Source of the DNA: Dictyophora rubrovolvata
Lineage: Eukaryota; Basidiomycota; Agaricomycetes; Phallales; Phallaceae
DNA length: 64,000 bases
Direction of reading: 5' to 3'
Assembly: GCA_029959195.1 (NCBI GenBank)
Contig: CP114125.1
Location: 1,054,001 to 1,118,000 of the forward strand
A model generated the notes under the pieces. The model worked only from the letters and a program-made list of their open reading frames with translations. It was not told where the DNA came from and ran no database searches. Of the stretch, positions 1-11,078 are shown piece after piece. A program made the position numbers and the translations under genes. The stretch's first letter is position 1. Each line of letters starts with the position of its first letter.

Positions 1-2430
1 GAACTTCACCTTGTATTCGCATCTTCTTGAACTCTTAATCTACCCCTTACTATTTTCTATCTACTGGTATTATGTCAACTAATGACCATGCTTATAGAAT
101 TGAGCCGCTTAAAGGCAAAAGCAACTTCCCAGTATGGAAGATCAAGATGCAAGATATTCTAACCGACCTCAGCTTATTTGATTATGCCATGAGAAGGTTA
201 GTCAGGCTGGACGATGCAACTGCAGCAATGGCATGGGACATGAATGATTGAAAAGCGCTCACAGCCATACGGCTATGCGTTTCCGATCCAATAATCACTC
301 ACATTTGCACGGCATCAACTTCTGCCGCCACATGGGCACTTTTGATTAGAAGATTTGAGCCCAAAGGAGTATCTGCCGTGGTTGCGATCTGGCAGAAGCT
401 ATTATTAGTGTGTTGGGATGAAAGGACCGACATCTCTGAATTTATTAATACCATGCTCAAATTCAAGGACTAATTGGCAGTCCTCGGCAAACCACTAGCT
501 GATGACAAATTTTTATTATTAATTCTTACTGCATTAGGCAAAACATGGGATTCTTTTATTAATACTATTAAGGACTCCAAGTTGGCAGATTCCGAATTGA
601 TTATTAATTGCATCATTGAAATAAAAAACTGCAAAGTGTCAACTACTGTTGACATGGCATTACCAGCCAAATCCAGTAAAAAGGGTAAATCCAAATATAA
701 CCCTCATGTCACTTGTCATCATTGTGGCAAGAAAGGACATATCAAACCAGAGTGCTGAGCCCTTAAATCCCAAAAGGAGAACTCCACTAATATAGCTGAA
801 GATAATTTCACGTTCATGGTAATGGGAGCAGATTCAATCGCCCTGCCAGCATTGAAACTGACAGACTGGCTTGCAGACTCTGGAGTGGCTTCCCACATGG
901 TCAGGGACCACAATTTATTCCATTCCTACTCAGGAACCCCCAGTGCGGTCATTAACAGCATTGGCAGTACACCATGTCTTGGCAAAGGAAGTATTGTGCT
1001 TACCTTTCATCACAATAATAAACCAACAACGGTCACACTCAGGGATGTATTACATGTGCCAAGCCTTCCTTATCAATTAATCTCCATATTGAGATTCACC
1101 TTGGTTAACCCAAGCCATCAAGTCATTTTTATCAAAAACAACATCTATTTTAAACACGGTGTTGTGCTCGAAAATACCATACAAAGAGAAACAACAGAAC
1201 GGATGCTTTGGGCTCAGTACCACCCAAGCCGGAATAACCAAGACTCGCACAGCCCATCTGTCATATATGTGCTGAGGTTGGGTTCCATATGACAATTATA
1301 AAGGCTGTGTCACCTTTAAACTTAGCTTTTTCTTAGTGTTCACATTTTACTATATATTTTTCTCTTATTTTACATTTTAATAACTTGGCGAAACCTTTCC
1401 TCTCTCTTAAATTCCAATCCCCAGACCATGAATTCATTTTTCCATATGGTCTTACCTTGTTTCAATCACTTTTAGATAACCGGTGTTCTGTTTTTCACTT
1501 GGACACTACTCATGTATATAAAAATCCACAGTTTAAAAACCAAAAATATCATTGAATTCCTCAGTCTTGTATCACAACTTTTCTCTCAGTTCAAATTCAA
1601 GCAGATAAGCTTTATTTTGACCTTATTTTTCACTCCTCTACATTTACAATTCCTATCCTACACTATTTTTCTTGACTCACACTCATCCTTTGGTTCTTTT
1701 TCCTTCCTGTTCACTCCTGTTGCGCACATATCAGTGGCCAATCAATATTTGTGGCCGGATCACAGGCTGGATGCTTATATAACATGAATATTACCCCTGT
1801 ATTGCCAACCCCAAAAACTGATATTGCCTTATTTAGAACAACAAAATGTCGCACATGGGATGACTGGCATAGGATAATGGGACATATTAATTTTAAGTTA
1901 CTTAAAACTCTAAATAGAATGTCTACAGGCATGGAGGTTGACAATCCTGATAAGGAAATGTCATAATGTAAAGCTTGCATCCAAGCCAAACAACATGTAG
2001 AGCCCTATCCTAAGGACTCCCATATTAAGGCCAATGCTATTGGCGACTTGGTCTGCACCAACATTTGGGAACCAACAAGAATGACTGCACTCAGCAGATA
2101 CTACTATTTTGTCTCATTCACAGATGTTTTTACCTGTTGGTCACTTCTCTATTTAATTAAAGACTGGATGGAGGTCCAATCCCGATTCAAGCACTTTGAA
2201 GCACTTATTGATACCCAATATGGGAAGAAGATCAAAGCATTTCATGTTGACAATGCAAAAGAATTCACGGAGGATCGCAAATTCATTAATTACCTAAAGG
2301 AGCACGGAATCAAACTTGAAATGACGGCTCCACATTCATCTGCCCAAAACGGGATAGCTGAACATTTAAACAGGACAATAGTTGAGAATGCTGTTATGTA
2401 ACTCCTTGATGTGCAACAATCAAATAGAAT
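1..2430 (+). mobile_element. Broken Ty1/copia LTR retrotransposon (fossil)
   Basis: Parts of a Ty1/copia polyprotein follow one another on the plus strand. They are a gag region of the UBN2 type starting near 75, a CCHC zinc knuckle (CHHCGKKGHIKPEC) near 715-756, an aspartic protease segment with the motif LADSG near 868, a GAG-pre-integrase segment (WHRIMGHINF) near 1865, and an integrase core near 2050-2400 containing HVDNAKEF and SAQNGIAEH. No reverse transcriptase was seen, and no LTR pair was recognised. About 450 AT-rich bases between the protease and pre-integrase parts (about 1300-1750) do not resemble copia sequence and may be a later insertion. The element is broken in several places and looks old. 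The family assignment rests on the order of the parts and the motifs. Confidence 0.85.
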
Positions 2431-3390
2431 CACACACAATTACTTGTTAAGCATTTGTCTAGATTTGTTGTTAACGAAAGATAAGCCAGGATTATCCAAT
2501 CTTCTTTAGAGAGTTCCCAATCTATATAACTGTTAGTGAATAAATATAGTATTAGATTGAGACTTGTGGACAAGTCTCAGATAGTATTAGATAAGAGGTT
2601 TGAGAGCATGAGAAACTAATGTGACCCTTTTATTGTTTAATAAGCTATATTAGCTAACACTGTGTGTCTGTTGCAATAAAAGGATGCTAGATACATGCTT
2701 TTTAGAGCCCTTTTTATACATGTTTAGGGCTAAACTAATTCTACTTATTGCATTGTAATGATGCAATACATGATACAATAATGATGTAATAATAACAAAG
2801 GAAAAATACATGAGCCTGAATAAACGTAACTTTTTCCTACTATCTTCCCTTGGCTAAAGTGTTTTTCCTGATTGTGTCATGTATGATGTTATCGGCAAAA
2901 AGGATTGGAAAAGAAGTAAAAGTGAAAGACAAAAAGTGTAGAAGTCAGAGTTAATTTGGTTTTGCTGATTTTCTGTTGTGTTTTTTTCAGTTTTTGTTGT
3001 CAGAAACATTATCTTTGTGTTTTTGGTGAGAGAGGTGAAGTGGTTACATAACAACTAGGATAGTGGTTGAACACAAGTTATAATGGACCAACAGGTACCA
3101 GAGTAGTTACAGACAATTGAATGATATGAATAATAGTAAGATGAGATCATGTCCAGAGAGGAAAAGTGCCCTTCTTATATAGACTTCTGAGTATGAACAG
3201 CTTAACCATAAAAGGAAACATGAATGAGTCAGTAATGTCTCAGAAATGACTCACTGTTCCCACCAAGTCATGGGCACAGGAAGAAAAAGGAGAAACCAAG
3301 GAGAAATCAAGGAGAAATGGTTAGAATATCACAACATGTGATAGAGAAAGGAGGAGATTGGAAAAGAATAAGAAAAATAAGTGATTTTGG
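2431..3390. other. Repeat-derived spacer without a recognisable gene
   Basis: This AT-rich stretch between the copia fossil and the Helitron relic has no convincing gene. A short perfect hairpin lies near 2560-2580 (GAGACTTG, four bases, CAAGTCTC). Bases 3240-3340 hold several near-repeats of 'ggagaaa(c/t)caa'. The right part may be undetected upstream Helitron sequence, because Helitron-like coding begins just downstream. Confidence 0.4.
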
Positions 3391-3635
3391 GGTTTTATGA
3401 TGTTTTTGAGTGAAAGGGGTGAAAGGGATGATGAAAGCAATCAGTTACATGACAGTGATACAAACATGGAGAAATCTGTAGCAACATTATTAAATTATGT
3501 GAATTTTATCTCTGAAGACATTTGTGGTTCTATCGGGGAGGTAAAAAAAATGAAAGCAGAAATACGTTTGAAAGTAAAAGGATTACTACACCTATTTCTA
3601 ACTATTAATCTCACAGACACGATGAATTGGATAAT

Positions 3636-4498
3636 TGTTAAGTACCAATTCTCGGGTATCGATGATGAATGTATATGTGTTAGAATTCGTATCTAATAGT
3701 AATACAAACTTCACCAGGTTGGCATAGAGCACGGTCTCAACCTGAGTGGGTTGTACCACGACAGTCCTCTGAGCATTCCCTCTACTTGTCTTGACGACGT
3801 TTGGGACCTTCGAATCTGTGGAGGATACCGTTGAGCCAAAGCTCTAGGAAATCTAGAACAATCTGTAGGAATAGATTATCAACAAGGAAGCAGAAAAAGA
3901 GTAGGTTAAAGAAGTAGCAGATCCAATGCCGGAATGGCATTGTCACTACAGATGGTTTAGATTTGGAGCATTTAGAAATGACTGAAGTGGTAATGAGTAA
4001 GAAAGACTATATTGAGATATCAAACTAGGTTCGATATTAAGTCTAAAGAGAAGTCTAGCTATGATGTATAGAAGGTTTTATATATAAGTACGCTAGAGAT
4101 TTGAATCTCAGTTCAAAATAGATAATGAACTTGAGAATGTATACATGTCATAGTAATTTGTGAGTATCATAAGTATATGCAGGGTTGGTTTGCCATGTGG
4201 CAAACATGAGGCAACAAGAACAAAGGAAAAACACATACAAGGACCTATGACCATCATAGATGATCTCATGCGCGGTTTGGAACTAGAATGTAGACCGAAG
4301 GTCTATCTGCGGCTTACTGTAAGTCCTAGGAAGATGATGGCGTCTAGGACTTCGTGAAACAGCGATGAAGTCTGACAAGACTTCCGGTCGTAGCATCTGT
4401 GATGTGATTGTGATAAGATAATGCTTAAATACAATAAGATAAGGAAATAAGATAGGGAATCCGTATCGCTAGTGACGTCATGAATTCAGATCATGATA
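3636..4498 (+). mobile_element. Solo LTR, family A, in the Helitron relic
   Basis: An 863-base LTR-like unit begins TGTTAAGTA and ends near ATCATGATA. It is flanked on both sides by ATAAT (3631-3635 and 4499-4503), the 5-base duplication expected of LTR-element integration. The Helitron reading continues from ..MNWII directly to ..FAGWDIDL if the unit is skipped, which independently supports both ends. Reverse-oriented relatives of this LTR lie at 5044-5672 and around 8231-10911. It is a fossil with no internal coding region. Confidence 0.8.
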
Positions 4499-5009
4499 AT
4501 AATGCAGGTATTTGCGGGTTGGGACATTGACTTGAACAAATTATTTCATAAGGTTTTCACATGGAAAAGAGGAATATGAATGTTTAAAGACATCTTCACA
4601 AAATCTGGCTGTGGCAGTGAAAGCATTTGATTCTATAATTAAAGTATTTGTCAATGTTCTATTGGGTAAAGGGTGTGAAAATCAAATTAGAGTGTTTGGA
4701 CTAGTGGAATCCTATTATGGAGTTATTGAAGCTCAAGAGAAGAGGATCCCTGCATTGCCATTTTTTATATGGTTAAAAGATAGATTAAATCCTTTCGAGA
4801 TTCGAGATAAATTGAAAGCTAATGAATGTTGGTGCAAATGGTGTTTTTCATGGCTCAAAGCGGTGATCAAGCAGGACTTGCCTAAAGATACTCATCAGGA
4901 AGATTTTAGAGAAAGAAAAAAAGAACCACTTATGAGCTGGCGAGAAAAACTGGGTCATTTTTGTATACCAGACACATTTAACAAGCATCTAGACCAAGAT
5001 GTGAGAAAC

Positions 5010-5990
5010 TGTTAGGGCAACTCAGTGCACATATCTAGAGGAGTGTCATGATCCAATTTATGACATTACTAGCGATACGGATTCCTTATTATATTCCCTT
5101 ATCTTATCATACTTAAACGCTATCTTATCACAATCGCTTCGTAGATGCCACAACCGGAAGTCTTATCAGACTTCATCGCTGTTTTCACGAAGTCCTAGAT
5201 GCCGTCGTCTTCCTAGGACTTACAGTAAGCCGCGGATAGACCTTTGGTATATATTCTAGTTCCAAACCGTGCATGAGATCATCTATGATGGTCATAGGTC
5301 CTTATGTGCTTTCCCTTTGTTCTTGTTGCCTCATGTTTGCCACATGGCAAACTGACCCTGCATATACTTATGATACTCATGAATTGCTATGACATGTATA
5401 CATTCTCAAGTTCGTTATCTATTTCGAACTGAGATTCAAACCTCTAGCGTACTTGTATATAAAGCCTCCTATACTTTGTAGCTAGACTTCTCTTCAGACT
5501 TAATATCGAACCTAGTTCGATATCTCAATATAGTCTTCATTTCCCAATAGCGCTTCAGTCATTTCCAAACGCTTTAAATCTAAACCATTCATAGCGACAA
5601 TGCTGTTCTGGTGTTGGATCCACTACTTCTTCCATCTCTTGTTCTTCTGCTTTCTAGTTGACGATCTATTCATAGGAAACAACTAGCTACTCATCTAGAG
5701 GAGGGAAAACCTAAGAGAAAAAGCTTAGGGATCCTCCTCTAGGGAAAATGACTATATATCTACAGGCGCTTGGTTGATCCCCATGGGATCCACAGTGATA
5801 ATGAATGAAAATGTGTGAGAATGAGAGTTCAGTTGAAGACCGAATTTGAGAGAACAAGTTGAAAATGAGAAATAGTCAGAAATATGAGAAAGTGAGAAAG
5901 GGTAGAATAATCATAGAGAGAGCGTGAATACAGGAAAACGGGAAAACGGGAAAATGGGAAAATGGAAAGTGTTACTAGCATACTGTGACA
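5010..5990 (+). mobile_element. Solo LTR, family B, with a family A LTR nested inside
   Basis: This LTR begins TGTTAGGGCAACTCAG and ends CTAGCATACTGTGACA. The five bases GAAAC occur immediately before (5005-5009) and after (5991-5995), so this is an integration into the Helitron relic. About 630 bases in the middle (5044-5672) belong to family A in reverse orientation. Without that insert the LTR is about 350 bases, close to the second family B copy downstream. Family B carries the repeated word ggGAAAACCTAAGA and a palindromic AAGCTT core. It is a fossil. Confidence 0.75.
5044..5672 (-). mobile_element. Family A LTR copy, reverse orientation, nested in family B
   Basis: Read on the minus strand, this segment matches much of the solo LTR at 3636-4498, including CATGTATACATTCTCAAG on this strand. 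Together with the plus copy it forms an inverted repeat with arms of about 620 bases separated by about 550 bases. Its right edge meets family B sequence at the word GATCTATTC, which both families share. Scattered substitutions between the arms are easily visible, so it is not recent. It is a fossil. Confidence 0.7.
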
Positions 5991-6986
5991 GAAACCTACT
6001 TCATTTAACAGGGCAAATATGGTTGGAATCATAAATTTGAGGATAAGGACTGTAGGCTCAGCCTGCCAAGAGAAACTGTTACTGAGACATTCATCAATGA
6101 TGACAGATATATACATTTGGTTTGCAATGACGGAAGTGTAAATGGCTATCACAACATAATTGTGTATTACCTTTGATGTAATATGGATTGTAAGTTTATA
6201 GGATCAGACACAGCAGCGTAAATATGTGACTAATTACATGGTGAAAATCAGCCTTGATTCATCAGTTATCTTCTCTTATTTATGTGCAGCTCTGACAGTA
6301 ATCACCAAAAATGAGGAAAATGAATGTAACTGCTTCAGATGAAAAAGCAAGACTTCTATTACTAAAAATATGTAATGGCATGATAGGGAAATGCAAGCTC
6401 TCTAGTCAACAAGTCATGTCACATTTGCAAGGAATTCCAAATAGATATATGGATCACACTTTTCAAACTTTTTGGTGGATGTTACTACTCAAATTCATTT
6501 TAAAGCAACATTTCAATATAGAAGGATGCAATGAAGACGACTTTGTAATGATCCATGATATCAATATGCATACAATGCTAGCAGATGCCGAGTGAAAAAT
6601 ACTGTGGCTAGCCGATTATCTACATCATCCGCCTGAATTGAAAGACATGTACCTATAGAATTTTTGGTATGAATATAAAATAGTGAAATACAGATCCTTG
6701 GAAGAACTTGAGCATGACAAGCCAGAGTCCAAATTTGAGAATAAAACCTATCATTTCACAGATGACCACCTAAGGCACAACCAATAAGTATTACATGCAA
6801 GAAGCAAGAGAATAACACCTGTTTTGGCTGGAATACAAATACTATGGAACGACAGAGACTCAGAAAATAGAGAAAAGTTTGAGATAATAGCATTAACTTT
6901 ATTTTGATCATGAAAGCAATTACCATCAGTATTAAAGGATGAGAATGAATCATGGCGAGGTGCCTTTGACGATATGGTATTAGATC

Positions 6987-7297
6987 TGTTAGGGTGACTC
7001 AGGGCACACATCTAGAGGGAGGAAAACCTAAGAGAACAAGCTTAGAGTTTTCCCTCTAGGGATAGAGACTATATATACTACAGGACAAGCACTCGCAATT
7101 AATAGAAAGATTTCCGTGGGATCTGCAGTGATAAGTTTGAGGATTATGAAGCTATTTGAGAGTTCGATCAAAGATCAAACAAAGGAAATGGAGAGTGAAT
7201 GGAAATAAAAGAAATGGTTCAGAACAATAAAATGATCTGAACTTCAAAGTTCGAGGAAGTGATTAAAAATGGAATGACGAACTAGCATACTCTGACA
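6987..7297 (+). mobile_element. Family B LTR, second copy
   Basis: The copy begins TGTTAGGGTGACTCAGGG and ends CTAGCATACTCTGACA, matching the ends and the internal GGAAAACCTAAGAGAA block of the copy at 5010-5990. It follows the last recognisable Helitron coding piece. No matching 5-base duplication was found at its edges, so the right flank may have been rearranged. It is a fossil of a size typical for a short solo LTR. Confidence 0.65.
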
Positions 7298-7496
7298 AGG
7301 CCTAGGGGATCACCATAAATGCATTATTCCCAATTTTCAAGCAATTTATTCCTGTAAAATGTGGCAGATGACTTTTTAAAGAAAAGACTGAAATTTGATG
7401 TATCTATGTTTTCATCTGACTTGAGTTTCATTAAAGGGGATCAGTCACAACTGTAAGAATTGTCAGAGGACGAGGATTGGTTAAACTGTCATAGTA

Positions 7497-7703
7497 TACT
7501 AGCGACACTTAGCAATGTATTGTTTACTCTTTCCATTTTCCCGTATTCACATTCTCTCTACATTTATTCTGTCTCTTCTCATTTTCTCATCCTCTTCATT
7601 TCTGGCCATTTCTCATTTTCAACTTGTTCTCTTATTTTCATTTGTTATCACTGCAGATCCCATGGGGATCAACCGAGCACCTGTACTCGTAGATATATAT
7701 ATT
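7497..7703 (-). mobile_element. Family B LTR fragment, reverse orientation
   Basis: On the minus strand the sequence ends in CTAGTATACTATGACA at 7497 and contains ATCCCCATGGGATC, as in the other family B copies. It lies tail to tail with the copy ending at 7297 and abuts family C sequence near 7703. It is a fossil fragment. Confidence 0.6.
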
Positions 7704-8230
7704 GCACCCACTCACCCAGCTTACGATATCCCTCAATTTCAGAATACGAGGAAGTATGCAAGTACATATAAGTCTGATAATGTGTGATACAATGACGGAG
7801 TACAAGTCTATGTCATCGAAGACAATGTGAACAACAAGTACAAGTTGACTCAAATGTTAAGTCCGAGCCAACTACGCAATACAGATTAAGAGTACAAGAC
7901 GGACTAGAGATGAGAGAATAACTGATTATATTCAGACTGAGGATCTACAGCTGGGGAGCTGGGGTTTAAATACAGGAAGGAGTGGAACTATGGAAATGGG
8001 GATAACAACAAATAAGGAAAGGTGGAAACTGACTAGTGCAAGCCAAGATGATGATAATATAATCTAGGCACCTTGTTACTAAGTGTACAGGACAGAATTC
8101 CCCATAAGGAAATTCTATGATACGGGGTACGGACAAGAACATGGAGTGCAGAGTTGGGGGAATGGGATGGAATAGAGTATGGAGTTTGGATATGTCTGGA
8201 TTTGGACTACAGGGCACGCAGGGTGTGACA
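7703..8230 (+). mobile_element. Family C LTR fragment
   Basis: Bases from TGCACCCACTCACCCAGC onward match the solo LTR at 11968-12508. Shared blocks include CCCTCAATTTC, CAGCTGGGG near GGTTTAAATACA, and CCCCATAAGGAA. The fragment ends GGGTGTGACA at 8230 and is followed at once by reversed family A sequence. It is a fossil. Confidence 0.6.
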
Positions 8231-8433
8231 CAAACCGTTTGTAGTGATAACACCATTCTGGCATTGGATCCGTTGTCGCACACCAAAATCTATATTTGGC
8301 AAAAATTAGGGAAAATGTTCCGAAGATTCCCTAATCCCACGATATGTCCCTCGGAGCTTGAATTCACTTTCGCAACTACCCAAAACCCACGTCCAAACAT
8401 TTTTTTTATCCCAAAAACGTTGATACAAAAGAT

Positions 8434-8880
8434 ATGTCCTCACTCCAGATTCGCTTCTCTCATTCCCTGCCGTCCCTTCACGCTCCTTCTATCAATGACT
8501 CTGATTGTTTTCGTTTTGTCCCTCCTACTCCTGATATCAATCTCTGTGATTTGGACACTCAGTACTACGTCTACTTCACATCCTATGCACACCTCAACCT
8601 CGATCCCTCCACCTTATTACCATTATACCCGAACCCCATTATTATCGGTCGACATAAAGCTTCGGATCTGATCTCGTATTCAGATGCAGGCAATAAGAAG
8701 GTTTCTTTTGGAACACGATTATGGTTAGAAGGATATGAAGAATGGTTCATTATGGTGAATATGTATATGATTCACATAGGTCTACTGGACACGGTTACTA
8801 GGATATGGGCTACTGCTGAACACGGACATGCATTCTGGCACATTGTATTCGATGTCCCTTATTCATGGATCCATCATTGA
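8434..8880 (+). CDS. Unknown 148-residue ORF in the inserted block (ORF1)
   Basis: The ORF starts MSSLQIRFSHSLPS in good context (AAAGATATGTCC) and ends PYSWIHH. I recognise no domain. It is aromatic-rich and not low-complexity, with a central stretch RLWLEGYEEWFIMVNMYMIH and a tail HAFWHIVFDVPYSW. The tail resembles that of the ORF at 9246-9827 (QPVWRFIFHRPLLYH), with spaced W, F and P residues in the same order, so the two may be ancient duplicates. It lies in a block that interrupts an LTR, so it could be cargo of an undefined mobile element or a captured host gene. Whether it is expressed is unknown. A third ORF of 70 residues (8890-9102, Pro-rich) follows closely. Confidence 0.4.
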   Translation: MSSLQIRFSHSLPSLHAPSINDSDCFRFVPPTPDINLCDLDTQYYVYFTSYAHLNLDPSTLLPLYPNPIIIGRHKASDLISYSDAGNKKVSFGTRLWLEGYEEWFIMVNMYMIHIGLLDTVTRIWATAEHGHAFWHIVFDVPYSWIHH

Positions 8881-9245
8881 TATCAGCACATGCCAGAACC
8901 TGAATTTTTCCTTCCTTTCTACGATTCTGGTACTCCGCAATTTCCCATGACTCCAAAACCTCCTATCTCTACCTTTGATCCTCCCACCGAACCTTCATCA
9001 CCTTCTTTTTGTCCTATGACTCCTGTTTCTACTGTCCCCAAGCTGCATCGACTTTGGAAATTCTGTTCGGCTATATTTAAGACATCTGGGATAACGCTAT
9101 AAGAAGTACTTCATTTGAATAATCAGGACTAATTAAAACGAAAAACAAGGACTTCTTTATTTTTTTATTCCCCTCTTTTGTTGTCTTGTTTCTTTTCTTT
9201 CAGAGTCTAAATTAATTCCATCCTTTCTTATCCTTCTCTTCCATC

Positions 9246-9827
9246 ATGAGCTTTGTGCAACCTCTTGGCTACGAATCACTTGCTCCTACTTCCTTCCTTC
9301 CTTACCCCTTTTATCCTTTTACAGGGATAACTTTGGACAAACGATATGCCAACTTCGTATCAACAATACAGATTTATCGCATCTCTGGTACAAACATCGA
9401 GGTAGACAGAAGTACGTTATGGCCGCATTCTCTAGTCCCCATTCAAGAATACCAGGTACCCTACAAGAAACTGGAATTCCCAGAGAATCCAAAAGTGAAC
9501 GAAATAATCCATATCAACATACTCACTCATTCATATGAATTGGTTTGGGTTTGCCAGTTTCATCGTAGCGAACAACCTGTTTGGCGGTTCATATTCCATC
9601 GACCACTTCTTTATCATGATGAATTTCTTTTCATGGATGCTCCCACTAGTGTGATCGACAATCATCCTGCCCCTGACTACTATCCACTAGAGGTTGATAC
9701 TTCCCAACCGCTTCCCGAGTACCTTGAGCAAAGACCTTTAGTTCTGTACAATTGGAGCTCTTTAACAAGAGTTCAACAACAAAATACACGGATACATATG
9801 GCAGTGGCGAACACACATCGTTTCTGA
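9246..9827 (+). CDS. Unknown 193-residue ORF in the inserted block (ORF2)
   Basis: The ORF starts MSFVQPLGYESLAPTSF after a long pyrimidine-rich stretch (about 9160-9240) typical of fungal promoters, and ends VANTHRF. No family is recognised, and there is no signal peptide or convincing membrane segment. A middle region HINILTHSYELVWVCQFHR, followed by WRFIFHRPLLYHDEF, is reminiscent of ORF1 (8434-8880). The pattern is a beta-rich strand, a His/Glu turn and a W-x3-F-x2-P motif. The ORF is free of stops for nearly 600 bases, while neighbouring transposon sequence is heavily broken. That hints at later arrival or at selection. Confidence 0.45.
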   Translation: MSFVQPLGYESLAPTSFLPYPFYPFTGITLDKRYANFVSTIQIYRISGTNIEVDRSTLWPHSLVPIQEYQVPYKKLEFPENPKVNEIIHINILTHSYELVWVCQFHRSEQPVWRFIFHRPLLYHDEFLFMDAPTSVIDNHPAPDYYPLEVDTSQPLPEYLEQRPLVLYNWSSLTRVQQQNTRIHMAVANTHRF

Positions 9828-9865
9828 GGTTAAAGGAAGGAGATGAAGATTGAAATTCTGAGGCT

Positions 9866-10628
9866 GTGAAGTGCTTATCGATGGTGATGTCTATTTTGGG
9901 AAAATTAGTAAGGATGAATAAAATAACCTCCTATTCTCATCGTTTCCTTTCTTGTTTGCTCCTTTTTCTTTCCTTTTGTACTTGTATTGATTCTAAATCC
10001 ATTCTTTTGGGTCACTCCTTTCTTTCTTTTTGTTTTGTCATCGCCTTGAAATTCTTTTGTTCACTCTTTATAATAGTATAATCTCACTGACTCATATGCC
10101 CCCTTTTTTTATTTACTCGCTTTTCTCTTTGTTTCTTTTCTTCCTTATTACAAATCCAGCTCACAATTACTAATTGTGTTGCCACTCAAAGCCCAAAAAC
10201 ATTCTTATTGTTCCAAAATGTATAAATACTGCATGTAAATACCTGTAACAGCAACAATACCTATGTTGGTTTGACTCAAGTTTAAGTTTGTGGTTTTTGT
10301 TTAGTGTTTTGGGTTTTGCCTCTTGTCTATCTCTACGCTCACGTCTTTACCTTTGGAAAACTCTGAGACCGTACATTTCGGAGTATAAACTTGTGATCTG
10401 AGTTATCGCGATTATCATACTTTGCCTCACAAGCAACCCTTGATTTGTTAACAGTAACCGTCTTTTGGTTGTTGTTGTTTGTTATTGTTTCCATCACCTC
10501 CCCCCCCTTATTTCGCACTAAGCAGTACCTGGACTCACTCCACGGAGATTGACTACCTCACTCATTCTTTTCTTGTGTATTTCGCTAGGCGTATTATTTT
10601 CCTTTTTGCGCATAGTGAAGCTTACACC
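9866..10628. other. Pyrimidine-rich right half of the inserted block
   Basis: No convincing gene was found. The stretch is T/C-rich, with runs such as TTTCTTTCCTTTT, and reads like untranslated or promoter sequence rather than LTR-element internal sequence. It joins the reversed family A LTR near 10628. Confidence 0.4.
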
Positions 10629-11034
10629 ATTACTTCTTTAATCTCCTCTTCTTCTGCTTCCTTGTTGATGATCTATTCCTACAGATCGTTCTAGACTTTC
10701 TAGAGCTTCAGCTCAATGATATTCTTCAAAGGCTCGAAGGTCCCGAGCATCGTCAAGACAAGTAGAGCTAACGTTCAGAGGACTGTTGTGGTATAACCCA
10801 CTCAGGTTGAGACCGCACTCTACGACATCATGGTGACATTTGTATTATTATTAGATACAAATTCTAACCTATATATATTTGTCATTGATAACCAAGTATC
10901 GATACTTAACACCCATGAAGATCAGTTGAGCACCTGTACTGTAATGTTTCCATTACTATTTTATTAGATTTCTCAATAGGCCATCAGCCTTAATTCAAAC
11001 AGTTCAAGTGTGACTGTATTAACAAGCATTAAAT

Positions 11035-11078
11035 GGTGGTTGGATGAGAAGTGCCCACAGCACTTCTCACCAACCACC
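11035..11078. repeat. Strong hairpin (inverted repeat)
   Basis: GGTGGTTGG plus TGAGAAGTGC is followed, after CCACA, by GCACTTCTCA plus CCAACCACC. This gives a stem of about 19 pairs with one unpaired base (the A after GGTGGTTGG) and a 5-base loop. It lies in otherwise anonymous repeat sequence between reversed family A and family B LTR fragments. Confidence 0.8.

Larger units (their letters stand above)
3390..7000 (+). mobile_element. Decayed Helitron (Rep/helicase protein relic) interrupted by solo LTRs
   Basis: Pieces of one fungal Helitron Rep/helicase protein occur in order on the plus strand. They are a piece ending MNWII (about 3397-3635), a piece continuing with FAGWDIDLNKLFHKVF (about 4505-4560), VFGLVESYYGVIEAQ and LNPFEIRDKL (about 4690-4815), CNMDCKFIGSD (about 6180-6215), ARLLLLKICNGMIGK followed by SSQQVMSHLQG (6350-6430), and ITPVLAGIQILWNDRD (about 6810-6858). 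These match the order of the Helitron_like_N region of basidiomycete Helitrons as I know it. The piece after YYGVIEAQ should carry the His-hydrophobic-His motif (usually LHCH) but reads IPALPF, so the Rep site is gone. Several in-frame stops confirm it is dead. Two solo LTRs sit inside the coding sequence with clean 5-base duplications. Both Helitron ends are undefined. Confidence 0.75.
8231..10911 (-). mobile_element. Family A LTR, reverse orientation, split by a 2.36 kb block
   Basis: Two family A segments in reverse orientation lie at 8231-8269 and about 10629-10911. The first ends at GGCATTGGATCC and the second resumes with ACTTCTTTAATCTCC, the next bases in the family A LTR. The right end at 10911 is the LTR terminus (TGTTAAGTATCGATAC on the minus strand). 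The block between the segments has no LTR character and carries the two unknown ORFs listed separately. No duplicated target or terminal repeat for that block was identified. Confidence 0.55.
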
